Under the pieces are notes generated by a model. The model had not been told where the DNA came from and searched no databases. It saw nothing but the letters and a program-made list of their open reading frames with translations. From contig OX637291.1 of NCBI GenBank assembly GCA_951799445.1, positions 3,598,501-3,662,500 of the forward strand: a stretch of DNA of 64,000 nt, given 5' to 3'. The DNA is from Pseudisothecium myosuroides. Taxonomy: Eukaryota > Streptophyta > Bryopsida > Hypnales > Lembophyllaceae. The stretch's first letter is position 1. The number at the start of each line of letters is the position of its first letter. Positions 11,711 through 22,970 of this stretch are shown here, one piece after another. The translations under genes and the position numbers were made by a program.

Positions 11711-12826
11711 CCCCTAAAGTCCCAAGAGTCCTCCTGAGGGACTATTGAAGGTTCATGTACCTATGATCTTAATTTTCAATTTTTTTTATAAGATAGAAAA
11801 ATTGATTATCTTTCTGAAAACATCATTTTTATTTGTATCAATGCCTAGGAACAAGAATTATGCCACAATCAATCCAAACAGATAGGTAGTAAAAAAAACT
11901 TTTAAAAATCAATTTCTTATAGATTACTCCCTCCGTCTTGAAATGATTGTCCACAATTTTGTTGATATTTTTTTGAGTTAGTTTCATTAACATAATTGTG
12001 AAAAACACAAGTAACAAGGTTCTAAATTTTATATCACTAGAATCAATGAGGAACATTGCATGTGTTCTTTGCAACCTAAATAAAATTAGGCATAAAGAAG
12101 TATTTTTTTGACCTACTCAGAACAACCTTAAAAAACATGACATTCAAAGTGGACAATCATTTCGGGACGGAGGGAGTATATTTTTGTCTATGCACAAATA
12201 TTTGATTCATTCCACTTGGATAAGTAATGTGAAAATTATGAACTTCTAGTTTTACAAGCAATCTTAGCAAATTCTTGAGAAAATAATGTACATGAGACCC
12301 ATTTTCAGACTTAATTTTAATAATTAAAAAAAAATTGCACATGGTTTAGCTTGCTTTCTAAAACAATCTCATCATTGGGGTTAATGTGTTTCAATTCCAT
12401 TTTAGAGCTATCAACACTTTAGTTATCCTTCTGTCTCATACCTATTTTGACTTAACAATTATTTAAAGATAAAATTTTAAAAGGAGAAGGGCGGCAATTT
12501 TTCTCCAAAATTGCAATTCAATCATTCAACATAAAAAACTTAAAATTACAATTTGTAGTGCAAAAGTTTTAGATTAAGAGGATTCAAAACCTTATAATCT
12601 AGTCAGGCTAGGAACAAAAAAATTTGTTTTCTTCACTTTAAACATTTATATCTTGTAATTGATATGGTCAAATTTTTTGAAATTTCTTCTAGATATTCTA
12701 ATACTAGTTTATACAAGATCCCACGGTTAGATATGCAAAAAAACAATGTTCAAAATTTTTGTTGTTTGCATTGAAAATAGTAGTTTTGAATGATTTTTGA
12801 AAAAAAATGGCCTTAGGACTTCAGGA
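11711..12826 (-). mobile_element. Family B TTAA-type element interrupted by a Stowaway MITE
   Basis: The left terminus is CCCCTAAAGTCCC (flank tcag, decayed TTAA) and the right is GGACTTCAGGA followed by TTAA, so the termini are inverted. The interior matches 27,308-28,346 and 42,029-42,947. A 250-bp Stowaway element sits inside at 11,927-12,176; without it and one TA the element is about 864 bp. Orientation is opposite to 62,459-63,382. Confidence 0.75.
11927..12176. mobile_element. Stowaway-like MITE with TA target duplication
   Basis: The termini are CTCCCTCCGTCTTGAAATGA and, in reverse complement on the right, CTCCCTCCGTCCCGAAATGA. They continue into GATTGTCCAC, about 26 of 28 positions matching. 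TA flanks both sides. Removing the element and one TA restores 'agattatatttttgtct', exactly the sequence of the uninterrupted family B copy near 27,450. The element is 250 bp, has no transposase and belongs to the Tc1/mariner-dependent class. Confidence 0.93.
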
Positions 12827-12829
12827 TTA

Positions 12830-14100
12830 AGCATTCTAAAAATATGTTTTTTTGTTTTTTTAAATTTATTTTTCTTACAAATTGTGAGGGTAAGTCTGTC
12901 TTGAATTTTGATTGAAAACCATGAATTACCTATGGCCCCAAGAAATAGATTTGCTTGTGTAGTATTTGGTGCAAATATTGATAATGCAAAACTAATGAAA
13001 TTTATATGCATGTTGAGTACATGATGGGATTTTTTTTTTTTAAAAGTGATAGTGTTGTAAAAAACAAAGAAAGGAATACACCTCAATCAAGCTCGTAAAG
13101 GTAGGGAGTAGTAGAGTGAACAACGGTCAAATGCCACTTGGAGGAAGAAAACCCTCCTAAGCAAAAAAACATCATTTTTGCACCAAGTAGATGCAAAATC
13201 ATGACTAAGAATCTCTTTACGCTCCTCACTACGTCTATTGCAATAATTGAGAATGTAGTTTCTATTAGCCATGCCCACATAAATGGTATTTCTCTAAGCA
13301 AAGATGCAAGTTTCAATGATGATTTAATGGGTTCAAAGATAAGCTTACACCTAATGCACCAAAATGTGCTACAAGATCGCACTGCAAGGAATTTTGTTGG
13401 TTGGACATGTCAAAGAAGTAACGGAATAATAAAACTTGTTATAGTCATGATGGCTCCAAGGAATATTAGAAAATTAAAAAAATGGGAGGAAAATTAAGGA
13501 ATGGAAGATGGTTTTGAATTTGTATCAAACTTTGTAAGCAAACTTACATTTCAAAGACATGCAATGCAAGAGTTTGGATAGCACAATAGCACTCCAAACC
13601 ACTTTGCACTATTGGATAAATTTTTTGGGTGAATGTGATTTGATCACTACAAATCTTTGGATCAAATTGAGATGAAAACTAGATGAAAATTACAAGTTTC
13701 AAAATATAATTTGAAAGATGACACTACATTTCATCTATTTAAGTGAGTTCTTGAACTACAAAATTAGTGTGCCTTGCAAATTTGACTAATTCTAGAATTA
13801 GTGAGCCAACTTTATTCATCAGGAAGATTCAATTAATTAAAATGATTATATAATGCTTTTCATCATGCCACAAGTTAATTTAATTATATAATCATTTCAA
13901 TAATCTTCTCTTGAATTTGCTTATCACACTAAATAGAACAAAATAAAGTTCAGAGTGCTAATGGGAGCATTATAACTTACAAGGGGTGTATAATGCTCTT
14001 TGAGTTATTTAGACAGCAAGGGGTGTCCACCAATTGTACCTCAGATCCACGTTTACAAGGCACAAGCCAATGAATGGAGTTTTCAATAAATAGTATATTT
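12830..14100. other. AT-rich spacer, no gene recognised
   Basis: Overlapping open frames of 99-119 codons occur on both strands between 12,727 and 13,497, but none carries a recognisable domain and they overlap antisense to each other. A hairpin near 13,823-13,915 pairs 'aatgattatataat' with 'attatataatcatt'. I call no gene. Confidence 0.45.
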
Positions 14101-14928
14101 AGAAGTTAGTACGGGCCTGTTCGGAAATTCAAGTATTTGTCCAACCATATTCAGTGTGGTTGCCTTGACTGATGAATCTCACCATTTTCTACGTACTAAT
14201 TCGAAGCAAAAGTTGAGAGCTCTCAGATGAAAAGACTTACACGAACAACTCTACTCAAAATTTCTCCCCGAAAGAATCTACCGATGCTTCTTTAATTGTT
14301 TCCAACTTGAGACCTCAACGAACCAAACCGGAAAGATTGTAACTTGCTGTGGTCAATTCATTGCAAACTCGATGTACAATGGATCGCACAATTCATCATT
14401 GAAGCAAGCTCTTGCTTGCATGTGTGGGTATGAGAAAGGGGAGCCACTGCGCGCCCTTAGCTCGAATGTGCAAGACTCTTCAAAGCATTATCGTGGAGAG
14501 AAAGTGCCAGACCTGCAAACCCACTCCCAACAATAATATTCATGTCAATTTCATCACTTCCCAATTTCGAATCAGTCGATGTCGGTCAATGGACAGTTAT
14601 TTTCTGAGCAAGATTAGTACGATTAGCGTTGAATTTCGAGAGGGACATGGTTTGGGACGGGGGCTGAAAGCATTGAAACATACACTATTCTAATATTTCC
14701 ATGACCCTGCATTGTGCGAAGTACCATCACCTATATTTCGTATTACACAGTGGCTACGGGCGATCAGCCAAGGCAGCTGGAGAAGCTGGAGTCTCATTCC
14801 ATTCCTATGCATGTAGATTGTTCAGTTCTCAGTCTTGCCTTAAAAGTGAATACAGAGATATATAGAAGATGAAGGGAGAGAGAACATACCACATATAAAT
14901 ATATCATACATGGACTGTGTTTTCAGCC
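14100..14928 (-). other. Probable 3' untranslated and downstream region of the SBP-box gene
   Basis: Base composition stays gene-like (less A+T-rich than the spacers) directly downstream of the SBP gene's last stop codon at 14,929. I find no clear polyadenylation signal. A plus-strand frame of 93 codons at 14,412-14,693 shows no family resemblance and is probably chance. Confidence 0.35.
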
Positions 14929-15441
14929 TTACAAGAGATTGTGATGAGGGTCATAGATAGATGATGTTCCATAAGTAGGCCTCAGGGCCTGTAGCTCAGG
15001 ATACTTCAAATCAGGGCTGTCCACAGTACTACCGCCACCACGACTGTTGTTATCACCTCCTGAATCCGCTCCTGTATTTTGCTGCTGAAGAAAATCCATC
15101 TGGGATCGTCCGGCAAGTACACTCTGGTTGCCCCCAGGGTTTCCAGGGTTACTACCGGCGGTCTGGTTGGATGTTTCAATTAGCCCGAGCATTTGATGAC
15201 CAGCTTCAAGCTGGTCGCTCCCTTGAAGATTGCTCATGGACGTCGTCGGTCCATATTGATTCGACCCATCACGTGAAGTTTGTGCTCCCGAAGTCATGTT
15301 TCCAAGCATCCACTCTGAACTGGCTAAATCACGAGACGGCAAAGGTAGAAGATTTTGGTTCGTCGGCGAAAATACTTGGACGTCATGTTCCTGAAAATCC
15401 ATACGAGCAATATGACCTTTGAGACTAGTCAACAATTGCAC
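14929..15441 (-). CDS. Last coding exon of the SBP-box gene, frame join uncertain
   Basis: This open frame of about 170 codons has the same S/N/Q/G-rich style as the preceding exons and ends with TAA. No ATG starts it, so it must be reached by splicing. The obvious exon-6 donor (CAG|GTGATT at 15,534) is phase 0. The obvious acceptor (TTTCAG at about 15,461) would then give only eleven more codons before TAG. Reaching the long frame needs a weaker donor such as GTCAGC upstream or GTACAT downstream, or a small indel. I favour it being coding because it stays open for its whole length. Confidence 0.6.
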   Translation of the reverse strand: MQLLTSLKGHIARMDFQEHDVQVFSPTNQNLLPLPSRDLASSEWMLGNMTSGAQTSRDGSNQYGPTTSMSNLQGSDQLEAGHQMLGLIETSNQTAGSNPGNPGGNQSVLAGRSQMDFLQQQNTGADSGGDNNSRGGGSTVDSPDLKYPELQALRPTYGTSSIYDPHHNLL

Positions 15442-18400
15442 TCTGGAAGAGATGAATTTTCTGAAAGATAAATGATAATAGCTGATTCATAGCTTGTACG
15501 TACACAGTGCAAACTATGTACATCGAACAATCACCTGGGAATTTGGTGAATTTGCTGAGGCTGACGTGATCCCCGATTTTGAGTCTGTCGACATGAGATG
15601 CTGCATGTTCAATGTACCAGGTCGTGAATTTAAAGGTCTTAACCATGAAGCAGCTGGCTCCATTCCGTTGTAACTTTGACCAGATATCGGCTGTCCCCGA
15701 CCTCCGGATTGATTGCCAAGCTGGCCTCCCAAAGAAAGGTTTGGTCCACTCTGACTGGAACTTACTCCCTACACCCAGAAGGAATTATCGCAGTTAGAGA
15801 GAGATGCATCCATTACTATCCTTCAGTGTATTCAAGCGTCTCATAAATTCCTAGGAAGCTGATCCTTGCCTACCTGCAAATATTGCTGATATACTGAATT
15901 TCCATGATCATAATCTCCTGTCCCGGCCAACATTGTCAGCTGTCGTTTTGGATTGCTGTGCATGAGAGGGACGGGTGGTGAGAGGGACATGGCAGACAGC
16001 AAAGCCTGGGCTTCTGAACCCGTCATGGGCGGAGATTGCATCTGCATCCCCGAATGAGATGAACGCTGATCATCTCCAGGGCCACGTCCGAAGCCAGGCC
16101 CCGCCGTCCGGAGTTGTAGATTTCCTACTCCAGGAGTTCCAGGCTTCTCATCAGAGTCTTCCAAAGAGACGGAGCTGGGAGATCCACAGTTTTTCTGTAA
16201 TTGCATATTGAGCATCGACTTGGGGTCTGCATTCCCCACCAAAAGAACCCATTCAGTGATATCGAGGGATCAAGATCAAACGGAAAACAAGAACATTCGT
16301 GCTAGAATCACAAAAGATTGGTGCTTTCGAGAGTTCTAGTCAATGCCTTTGTTTGGAGACTCGATCATACAGAATAGAGAGTCCAAAAACAATGGCATTA
16401 TCCCAGATTGCTGAATTATTTCGACTCATTTGTGATTCACATCAGTCAGGTTATGGCACCAAGGGAGGGGTAGGATCATGTGTTTGAGCGAAAACCTCTC
16501 TCTTGCAGCACTGATGCTCATGTCCTGAGTTTTAACTGAGAACCCAGGCATGTTCATATCAACAGCATTTCAACCTCTGATATTAAAAGTTAAAAAGAAA
16601 AACTGTGAGGGATCGCAGCTAAGTAAACCGATGGGGACGCAAGATGGTGCTCAATCATTCTTCAGAAAGTAAAACAAACTGCAAAAAAATTCCAGTTTTC
16701 ATTCATGTAAATTGAAGGCGGACAGAGTATTGATTTGATAGCAACTGAGCTATTGCCCAGGAGTTTCAAGAATTACCATTTGAACGATTTACGCCTGAAT
16801 GAAGGTCTCCGTCTTCGCCGGGCTTGATACCAATTGACTCAGCTGGTGTTCCTCCAGAGGTTGAAGCGTTGGGTTGTGGCTTCCGTCGGCGTCTGTTGTG
16901 ATCAGCCAAACGCTTTCTACAGCTTCTTTTGCCCTCGTCAAACTCGCCTAAGTGATGAAATCTGCGCAGTCAGACAGCGACAGACTGATTTTTAGAATTG
17001 ATGAACGTCTTCCCTCAGGCTTGCACTCTGCAGAACAATTTGTTACAAATCATGTTAAGAATCTGAGAAGCTAGCTTTTCAATTTATAAACCTTGTGTTG
17101 GGTCCACCTCGATCTACTCTGTACGTATTCATTTCTTACTTAAATAAACCCTGTAACATTCAGTACATCTATCCAAATTCTACTAGTACATACAGATATA
17201 TATGCGGGCGTTGAATGCACAGAGTCAAGCAACAGAAAAAAAAATATCCTCGTCGTTGATAGCAAGAAGCTAACGTGATTACCAACTGACTTTGCTACTT
17301 CTAATAAACTTTCTAATAGATACTAGGTCAGTCGAGGGTCAAGCTTGTAATGAGTAGTGTTGAGACTTGAGACATGAGGGCACAATATGTCGTTAGTAGG
17401 TAACGAAGTCCTGCAACTCCGGGATTCATGCATTCCATTCTGGCGACAAGTCGACAGGAGCCCCGGCTTTATCTTCAGTAAAATATGAGTTAGTTTCAAG
17501 CATTAAGTGATTAAGTGCTCGGCTATAAGGTTTCTGATGTTCCTTAAACAAAGTGGATATCTGAATCGAGGGAATATAATGATCTTCAGCAGCTAGAATC
17601 TATAAATAGTTTGTTGCCTTGGTGCATTACTGCTTGCCATAAGCTGCAATGGAGTGCGTATTCAATTCCGAAGGCAGTCGTGGCGAATGAACACTCAAAT
17701 ATATGAAAAAATATCTGGAATCTCATTTTACCTGCTGCATTGCTGACAAAATCGTTGCGTGTGTCCACCAACTATAACAGTCGGTGCTTTTGAGTGGAAC
17801 TCACACACCTTATGGCGACGGTGATAATGCTTAGCAGAGCTTAAATCAGCTTTGCAACCCTCTGCCTGACACATCGGGACTTGAGAGCCCGGGGAACCTG
17901 CACGGTGTCTCTTCCCAAGTCGACCAGCTGCTGTGTCCTCAGTTGAGAAGTATGTCCGAACGCCGAGGTTAAGGCCTATCCGAGCATGACCATCACTACC
18001 CTGCAAAGATACAAGTGTAGATTCATCATAAATACCTCGCAAGCTGTCATCAATTGGTTCTGCAGACCACAGTAGTTAGTTCCAAGTTCACTGGCAAAAA
18101 AAATCAAAGTCGCATCCATACCTCCTCTTTCTTGACATGGTCTTGCATGTTAGCCGCGAAGAAATCACAACGCTGCCGATGATCAAAACTTCGAATGTCG
18201 TTATGGAGGCCTGTGCCACTCGTAGCCGCAAGGCCTGGTATGCCAGATGAGCCAAGTACGCCGTGGAGGTTTGCTGATGTCGAAAGTTGACTGGGGCCGT
18301 CTAGAGAATCATAGTTTCGATAACCCGCGGAGGTGAAAATACCCATGGGATTGTGGGTGAAGTTGGATGGTAGGCCTGCTGACAGCATTGAGTACGATGC

Positions 18401-19091
18401 CCGGAGGCTTGACATTGCACCTACACTCAAGACATGCAAAACCCTTGTCAGCATCCTCTAACTTACATCTGCCATAAATAATGCAACATCACTGATACTT
18501 CGACCATCCACTAATAAAACAATCGATGCAGAATCATAAAATTTATTGAAGGAGTTGTGAAAGCGACAAAGACGATGGTCAAATGTTGTAGCAGCTAGAT
18601 GCAAAAATTACAGAAAAATTAAGGATCACGTTCTCAGCTGAGCTAGATCCCACTAATTCCCACAGTCCGAAGAGTCCAAGATTGGAAATAATGACTAGCG
18701 CATGGACGAGAGCTGAATACTTAAACTAGGAATTCACCATCATACACTGCCCAGCACAGAGACGTACAATGCCGTTTGCAGGTGAAGATGCATAGGTTTT
18801 ATCATGCCTCATGATAACAGTTGTTAGCGAACAATTGAAGGATCGTACTCTTTAGTTCTCACCTGCAGTAATTTGATTTTTGCGGTCGCCGTCACTGCCG
18901 TCGTTTGAGCCTCCGCTACCAGGGTGCTGTGCGAGAATCATTGCCGGATCCCAATCCCACTCCAGGCGGTTAGCTCCGGTATACTGACGAGAGGCCGGAT
19001 CTAGGCTTCCAACCGAACCTGGGTTGTCCCAGTTCTCTGTTGCCCAGCTAGGGTCGCCTTGCTGCTCGTTGGAACTTGCAGAAGGGTTCAT
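14929..19091 (-). CDS. SBP-box (SQUAMOSA promoter-binding-like) transcription factor, SPL8-like
   Basis: This multi-exon nuclear transcription factor should bind GTAC-core DNA. Coding exons, all phase-consistent with GT-AG introns, are 19,091-18,863, 18,420-18,122, 18,000-17,732, 16,961-16,777, 16,226-15,874 and 15,768-15,535, plus a last exon ending in TAA at 14,929. The SBP domain covers roughly residues 218-295. Its first zinc site uses CQAEGC...[12 protein letters not shown]; the second uses FCQQCSRFHH...RSC. The intron between those two halves (16,962-17,731) lies in the place typical of the family. [17 protein letters not shown] is the usual bipartite nuclear signal. Upstream, [11 protein letters not shown] is what I recall from SPL8 relatives. 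The start is the first ATG after an in-frame TGA. The S/G/N/Q-rich C-terminus lacks ankyrin repeats. The six exons give 523 codons; the seventh adds about 170 if its frame is used. The exon 6-7 join is unresolved. Confidence 0.9.
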
Positions 19092-19200
19092 CCCATAAAC
19101 CAGACGAGATGGTATATGGGGTTGTGTTCTCAAAGTGAAAGAACAGCTGGTTGACAAGTTGAGTGACAGAGGAGAGAGAACACGCCAAGTTCAAGGTATC
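19092..19200 (-). promoter_or_regulatory. 5' leader of the SBP-box gene with a miR156/529-like site
   Basis: On the transcript strand, 19,183-19,164 reads GTGTTCTCTCTCCTCTGTCA, about 73 nt before the ATG. Against a perfect miR156 complement it has two mismatches and one G:U wobble. An in-frame TGA (ACT TGG follows) precedes the ATG with no other ATG between, so the site lies in untranslated leader. CT-rich leaders can match by chance. Canonical miR156 sites in SPL genes lie in coding sequence or 3' UTR. Confidence 0.4.
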
Positions 19201-22200
19201 AAAGAGCTCTCAACCTGACCTTGAGTTGATTATTGTCGCTCATTTACCAAGCCCGATGGGAATATGCTGGTATGAAATAAGAAGCATAAGACTCAGCAAC
19301 AGCACGTGCATTGAAGCGTCACCTATCGAAAGTCCAAGAGTTTCTTCAAAGATTTGCTTATGCAAGAGAAGTAAGTGCTAAAAGGTCTTCTCCTTTGTTT
19401 GGGCAGAATTCTTGTGATCACGTTAGTTCGAAGAAACCTTAAGGTATGACCAAAACGTGCAAAATTCGAAGCTCAGGATCTAATTTGACACACTTGATTC
19501 CTGGCTTTTGACAGTATGTCAACTTCCACACCACAACCTATAGGTTTTCAGACCGCTGTACAAGATTGAAATAGGACGTTTCTTTCGATAGAGAAGGGTG
19601 GTGGTGATCTAGCTGAAAGTTCCAAGACGGCGAATGGAGGTTCCTGAGCATCAAAATTGCATTCGTTGACAGAAGTTGGCTGATCACTAACCTGGGTTCA
19701 GAAGCTGGAGTGGAGAGAAGAATCAGCAAATGAAGGCGAAATAGATGAACGGCCCCAAGAAAGGGCTCGCTTATTTCATCCGAGTAAAGATATTCGCTGC
19801 GTTGCATGGCCTGGTTGGTCCTGCTTCTTTCCACTCATGTATGATCAGAAATGAGACGCTGGTTGTGTATCCTGCTCCAAAGTAACAACTCTTGTTATCC
19901 ACCACAAAGGAAGAAATCCTGTAAGCAACACTTCCACCCTTAAGAATTCATCACAATCTAAACCTAAATGACATTTATAAATGTTTTTAATTAACTTCTC
20001 GAAGAACAAGAATTGCAGTATTCCTGGGACAATCCTTCCGTATGGACTCAACATCAAGGTTTAATCAGATTTATTTTCCATTTACAATGCGCTAGAGTTC
20101 TGAAGTCCTGGTTTGACAATCATGTTGGGAGCAGCGCACATTGCAAGATCATTCATTTCATGCAGCGAGAAAAGTCGACACTAACAGCTAACTACTGAAT
20201 TCGTCCATATTCTTTGAATGGTAAATGGACGAATATGGACGAATAATGGACGAATAATAGTACTTGATAAGACCTGAATATATCTGTTCTTATCTTCCAA
20301 TTCTGACTGACGGAGTATCATGATCACTAAGGTCAGGCCGAAAACTTTGCTGTAGTTACTCTAGCCTCACGTCGTTATAAATGGGCACAAAGAAGATTTT
20401 GGCTATGACGATATCGACACAGAAAACCTTCTGAGAGGATGAACGAAAGACTTAATTCAGATAGCTAAGCCGTTTATATGTACACAGTTGGTTTACAACT
20501 GTATACCCACTTGGTGAGGATATTGGTTGTCACGTCTACGGTTATGTGCAGTCAATTCCCACAATTATATGTAGGGGCTGAAGGACTCAGTACTCAATAC
20601 ATAATTCAAATCGATCCGAAGCACGTACCTGTACAGCGACTACTTACATCAGCTTGGGCCAATCAAAGTGAAAGTGGTGGAAGCAACAGCTACAGATGCA
20701 TGTCACACTGCCACCAGTGACTTTAGGCAAGGAGAGAGATCTTTCAGGAAGCGGAAACGCTTTTAATCCTACTCGTGCATGTTCCACAAATGATGTAAAG
20801 ATTGTGCGATCATGTAATGGGGGAATGAGACGATAAGAATTTGTTTTCCGCCTTCATGGACTCCTGGTCCTCTATAAAAAATGTCGGAATACTCATATCC
20901 CTAGCAGCTTGCACCTCCTCGTCCCTCGCCACAGAGCCAAAGCTCGCCCAAGGGCCTGCTCCGATCTTTAACCTCCTGCATTACCTCTTCAATGTGAAAA
21001 GGTGAGCTGCCGCTCGCATGCGGTTTCCCCAACTGCCGCGATGTTGGGCAAGACCTGATCACTTGAATAAATTGAAGGTTCACCTTATTCCTGAAGAGGT
21101 TCCTCCTTCTCTTGACTATCTCGGTCCACAACATACGCAACTTCAATGATGAGTCACGTATTAGTCCAGGCGTCCATGATCAATAAATTCATCGCAAGAT
21201 ATTAGCACCACGTTCTGGGGCTATCCTTTCCTGAGCCTTTCGCTTCCTACATTGCCTTTCCCCTCTTGCTGAAGCCACGTCAACACTTCGACCTCCTTAC
21301 TCCAGTCCGCTCTACTAACAGATTGTCTTGAGTTCCCTCTTGCTCTACCAAGTTCTCTCCCGGTCTCACCAAAAAGCGCTTCTCCCTCAAGGCCTTCCGA
21401 TTACATCGACTATTCAGGACGGTATGTACAGGGAGTACAGAAAAGTAGCCGGCACTTGAACATCAGTTTCAAGGGATAATTTCAAGCCTTGCCAGGCGCG
21501 AAAAAACTTCAAAGGTCTTCTCACCGGCCTGCATACAAGCCTGGCTTCCCTCTTAGCACAACGAAAGCTCTTCAAATTCGTATTACCTAGAGACAACACA
21601 CAACGTTTCTCAGAATCAAGCTCTGTAGTTAGTGCGGCAGCTAGTATATCACAGAGAGCACAATCACCGATAGTGATATTTGTACCTTTACAATAAGCCA
21701 GACTAATTAACCTCATGACTCTTAACGTTTTGACCCTATCGTTTCATATTTACTAAGCCTGGATGGTGGTGTAAGCCACACTAACCATAACCAGAGCTCC
21801 AGCATATATCCTCTGACACATCACAAATCACAAAGAGACCATCCTATTATTTCTAACTTTTGAACATTGAGGGCATGTGTATCGAGTTTCCACTTCTTAG
21901 CTTCCTTTCCTCCAAGAGATTTCCAGCTCTCATCCCATAGAATAGTGAACAAGCATGTCAGCGCGCTTGGAGACCTTACTCGCACATCTCTTCCTGTGGA
22001 CCCGACGTATCACTTACTGGTGCAAAATTCGTAACTTCACTTTAACCTACCAAGAGCGCGATCGGAACTCGCGGAGGTAGATTACATGACGCAGACAAGT
22101 GCGGCCCGATCGTTCCTCTAGTTAAGACGAAGGTGACACTACTCCTTTGAGCTAAACGATAGTAGAACTACTCCTTTCCAGGGAAATGTCTGGAAACAGC

Positions 22201-22970
22201 CATGGTTTAGGTCTCTCTTAAAGTGCCTGCAACTTCCGAGTCTATGATTCAGAAAATGTAGTTTTCGTTCTGATCGTTGCATGTCGGTTATCCAGTAAGC
22301 CTGAAGTAATCGTTGTGTGTGACCGGTGACGGCTTCGCTCCTATTAAAAAGGAAATCCGGTCGAAGTGTGCCATTTTGACCTTCTACAGAAAACCTTGCT
22401 CATTCACACTCTATAGTAAGAGAACAATTTGTGCTCGCCACGAGAGGTAAAGCCTGTCCTTCAGCGCTGAAGAAGTAAGCTTGTCCTCGAAAAGGACATT
22501 ATTCTGGTTCATCCTTAGCAATACAACGCTTTTAACTTTTCCTCATTAAACGCGGTACCTGACTAGTGATGTACAAGCTCCTGCAGGTTATAAGCCGGTT
22601 CCCTCACACTCCTTGTAATGGCAAGCCATGACTTTCATGTAAGACTCTCTCGCACTCAAATAGCACCTAAGCGAAAACGCAATCGCAGTCACACGATTCA
22701 ATAGTCCTCACTTGGAATGGCTCGGAAGAGTACTCCACTGCTGCTATGGCTAGTATGGCCGGAACTAATTAACCGAAATGAGCTAAGAAAAATTCTCCGC
22801 ATGCTCGGAAAATTTCCTAGAGGGAAAGCTTCAACAATTTCTTCTTAATCTCTTGCAAGCAAAGCTGCTGCACTAGCCTCATCACCAACGCGGAGCTTGC
22901 CAAAGCATAAAATAATAACAGCTTCTTACACGGTTACTCTAATTAGGACTCTCTAGTTCTTACAACACTA
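19200..22970 (-). promoter_or_regulatory. Upstream and leader region of the SBP-box gene, no protein gene recognised
   Basis: Composition is clearly less A+T-rich than the flanking repeats, matching a gene-associated region. A minus-strand open frame from an ATG at 19,807 to 19,538 (about 89 codons) could be an upstream ORF if transcription starts farther out. A tandem stretch of 'atggacgaat' units lies at about 20,203-20,255. Transcription start and any leader introns cannot be placed from sequence alone. Confidence 0.4.
20203..20255. repeat. Short tandem repeat of ATGGACGAAT units
   Basis: Three close copies of ATGGACGAAT (atggacgaat-atggacgaataatggacgaata) follow an inverted 'attcgtccatattc'. 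The inverted half lets the stretch fold back. It lies about 1.1 kb upstream of the SBP start codon. Confidence 0.65.

Noticed and set aside
13083..13497. Two antisense frames of 99 and 119 codons
   Set aside because: Neither has a recognisable motif. One or both are chance, and no splice context supports a gene.
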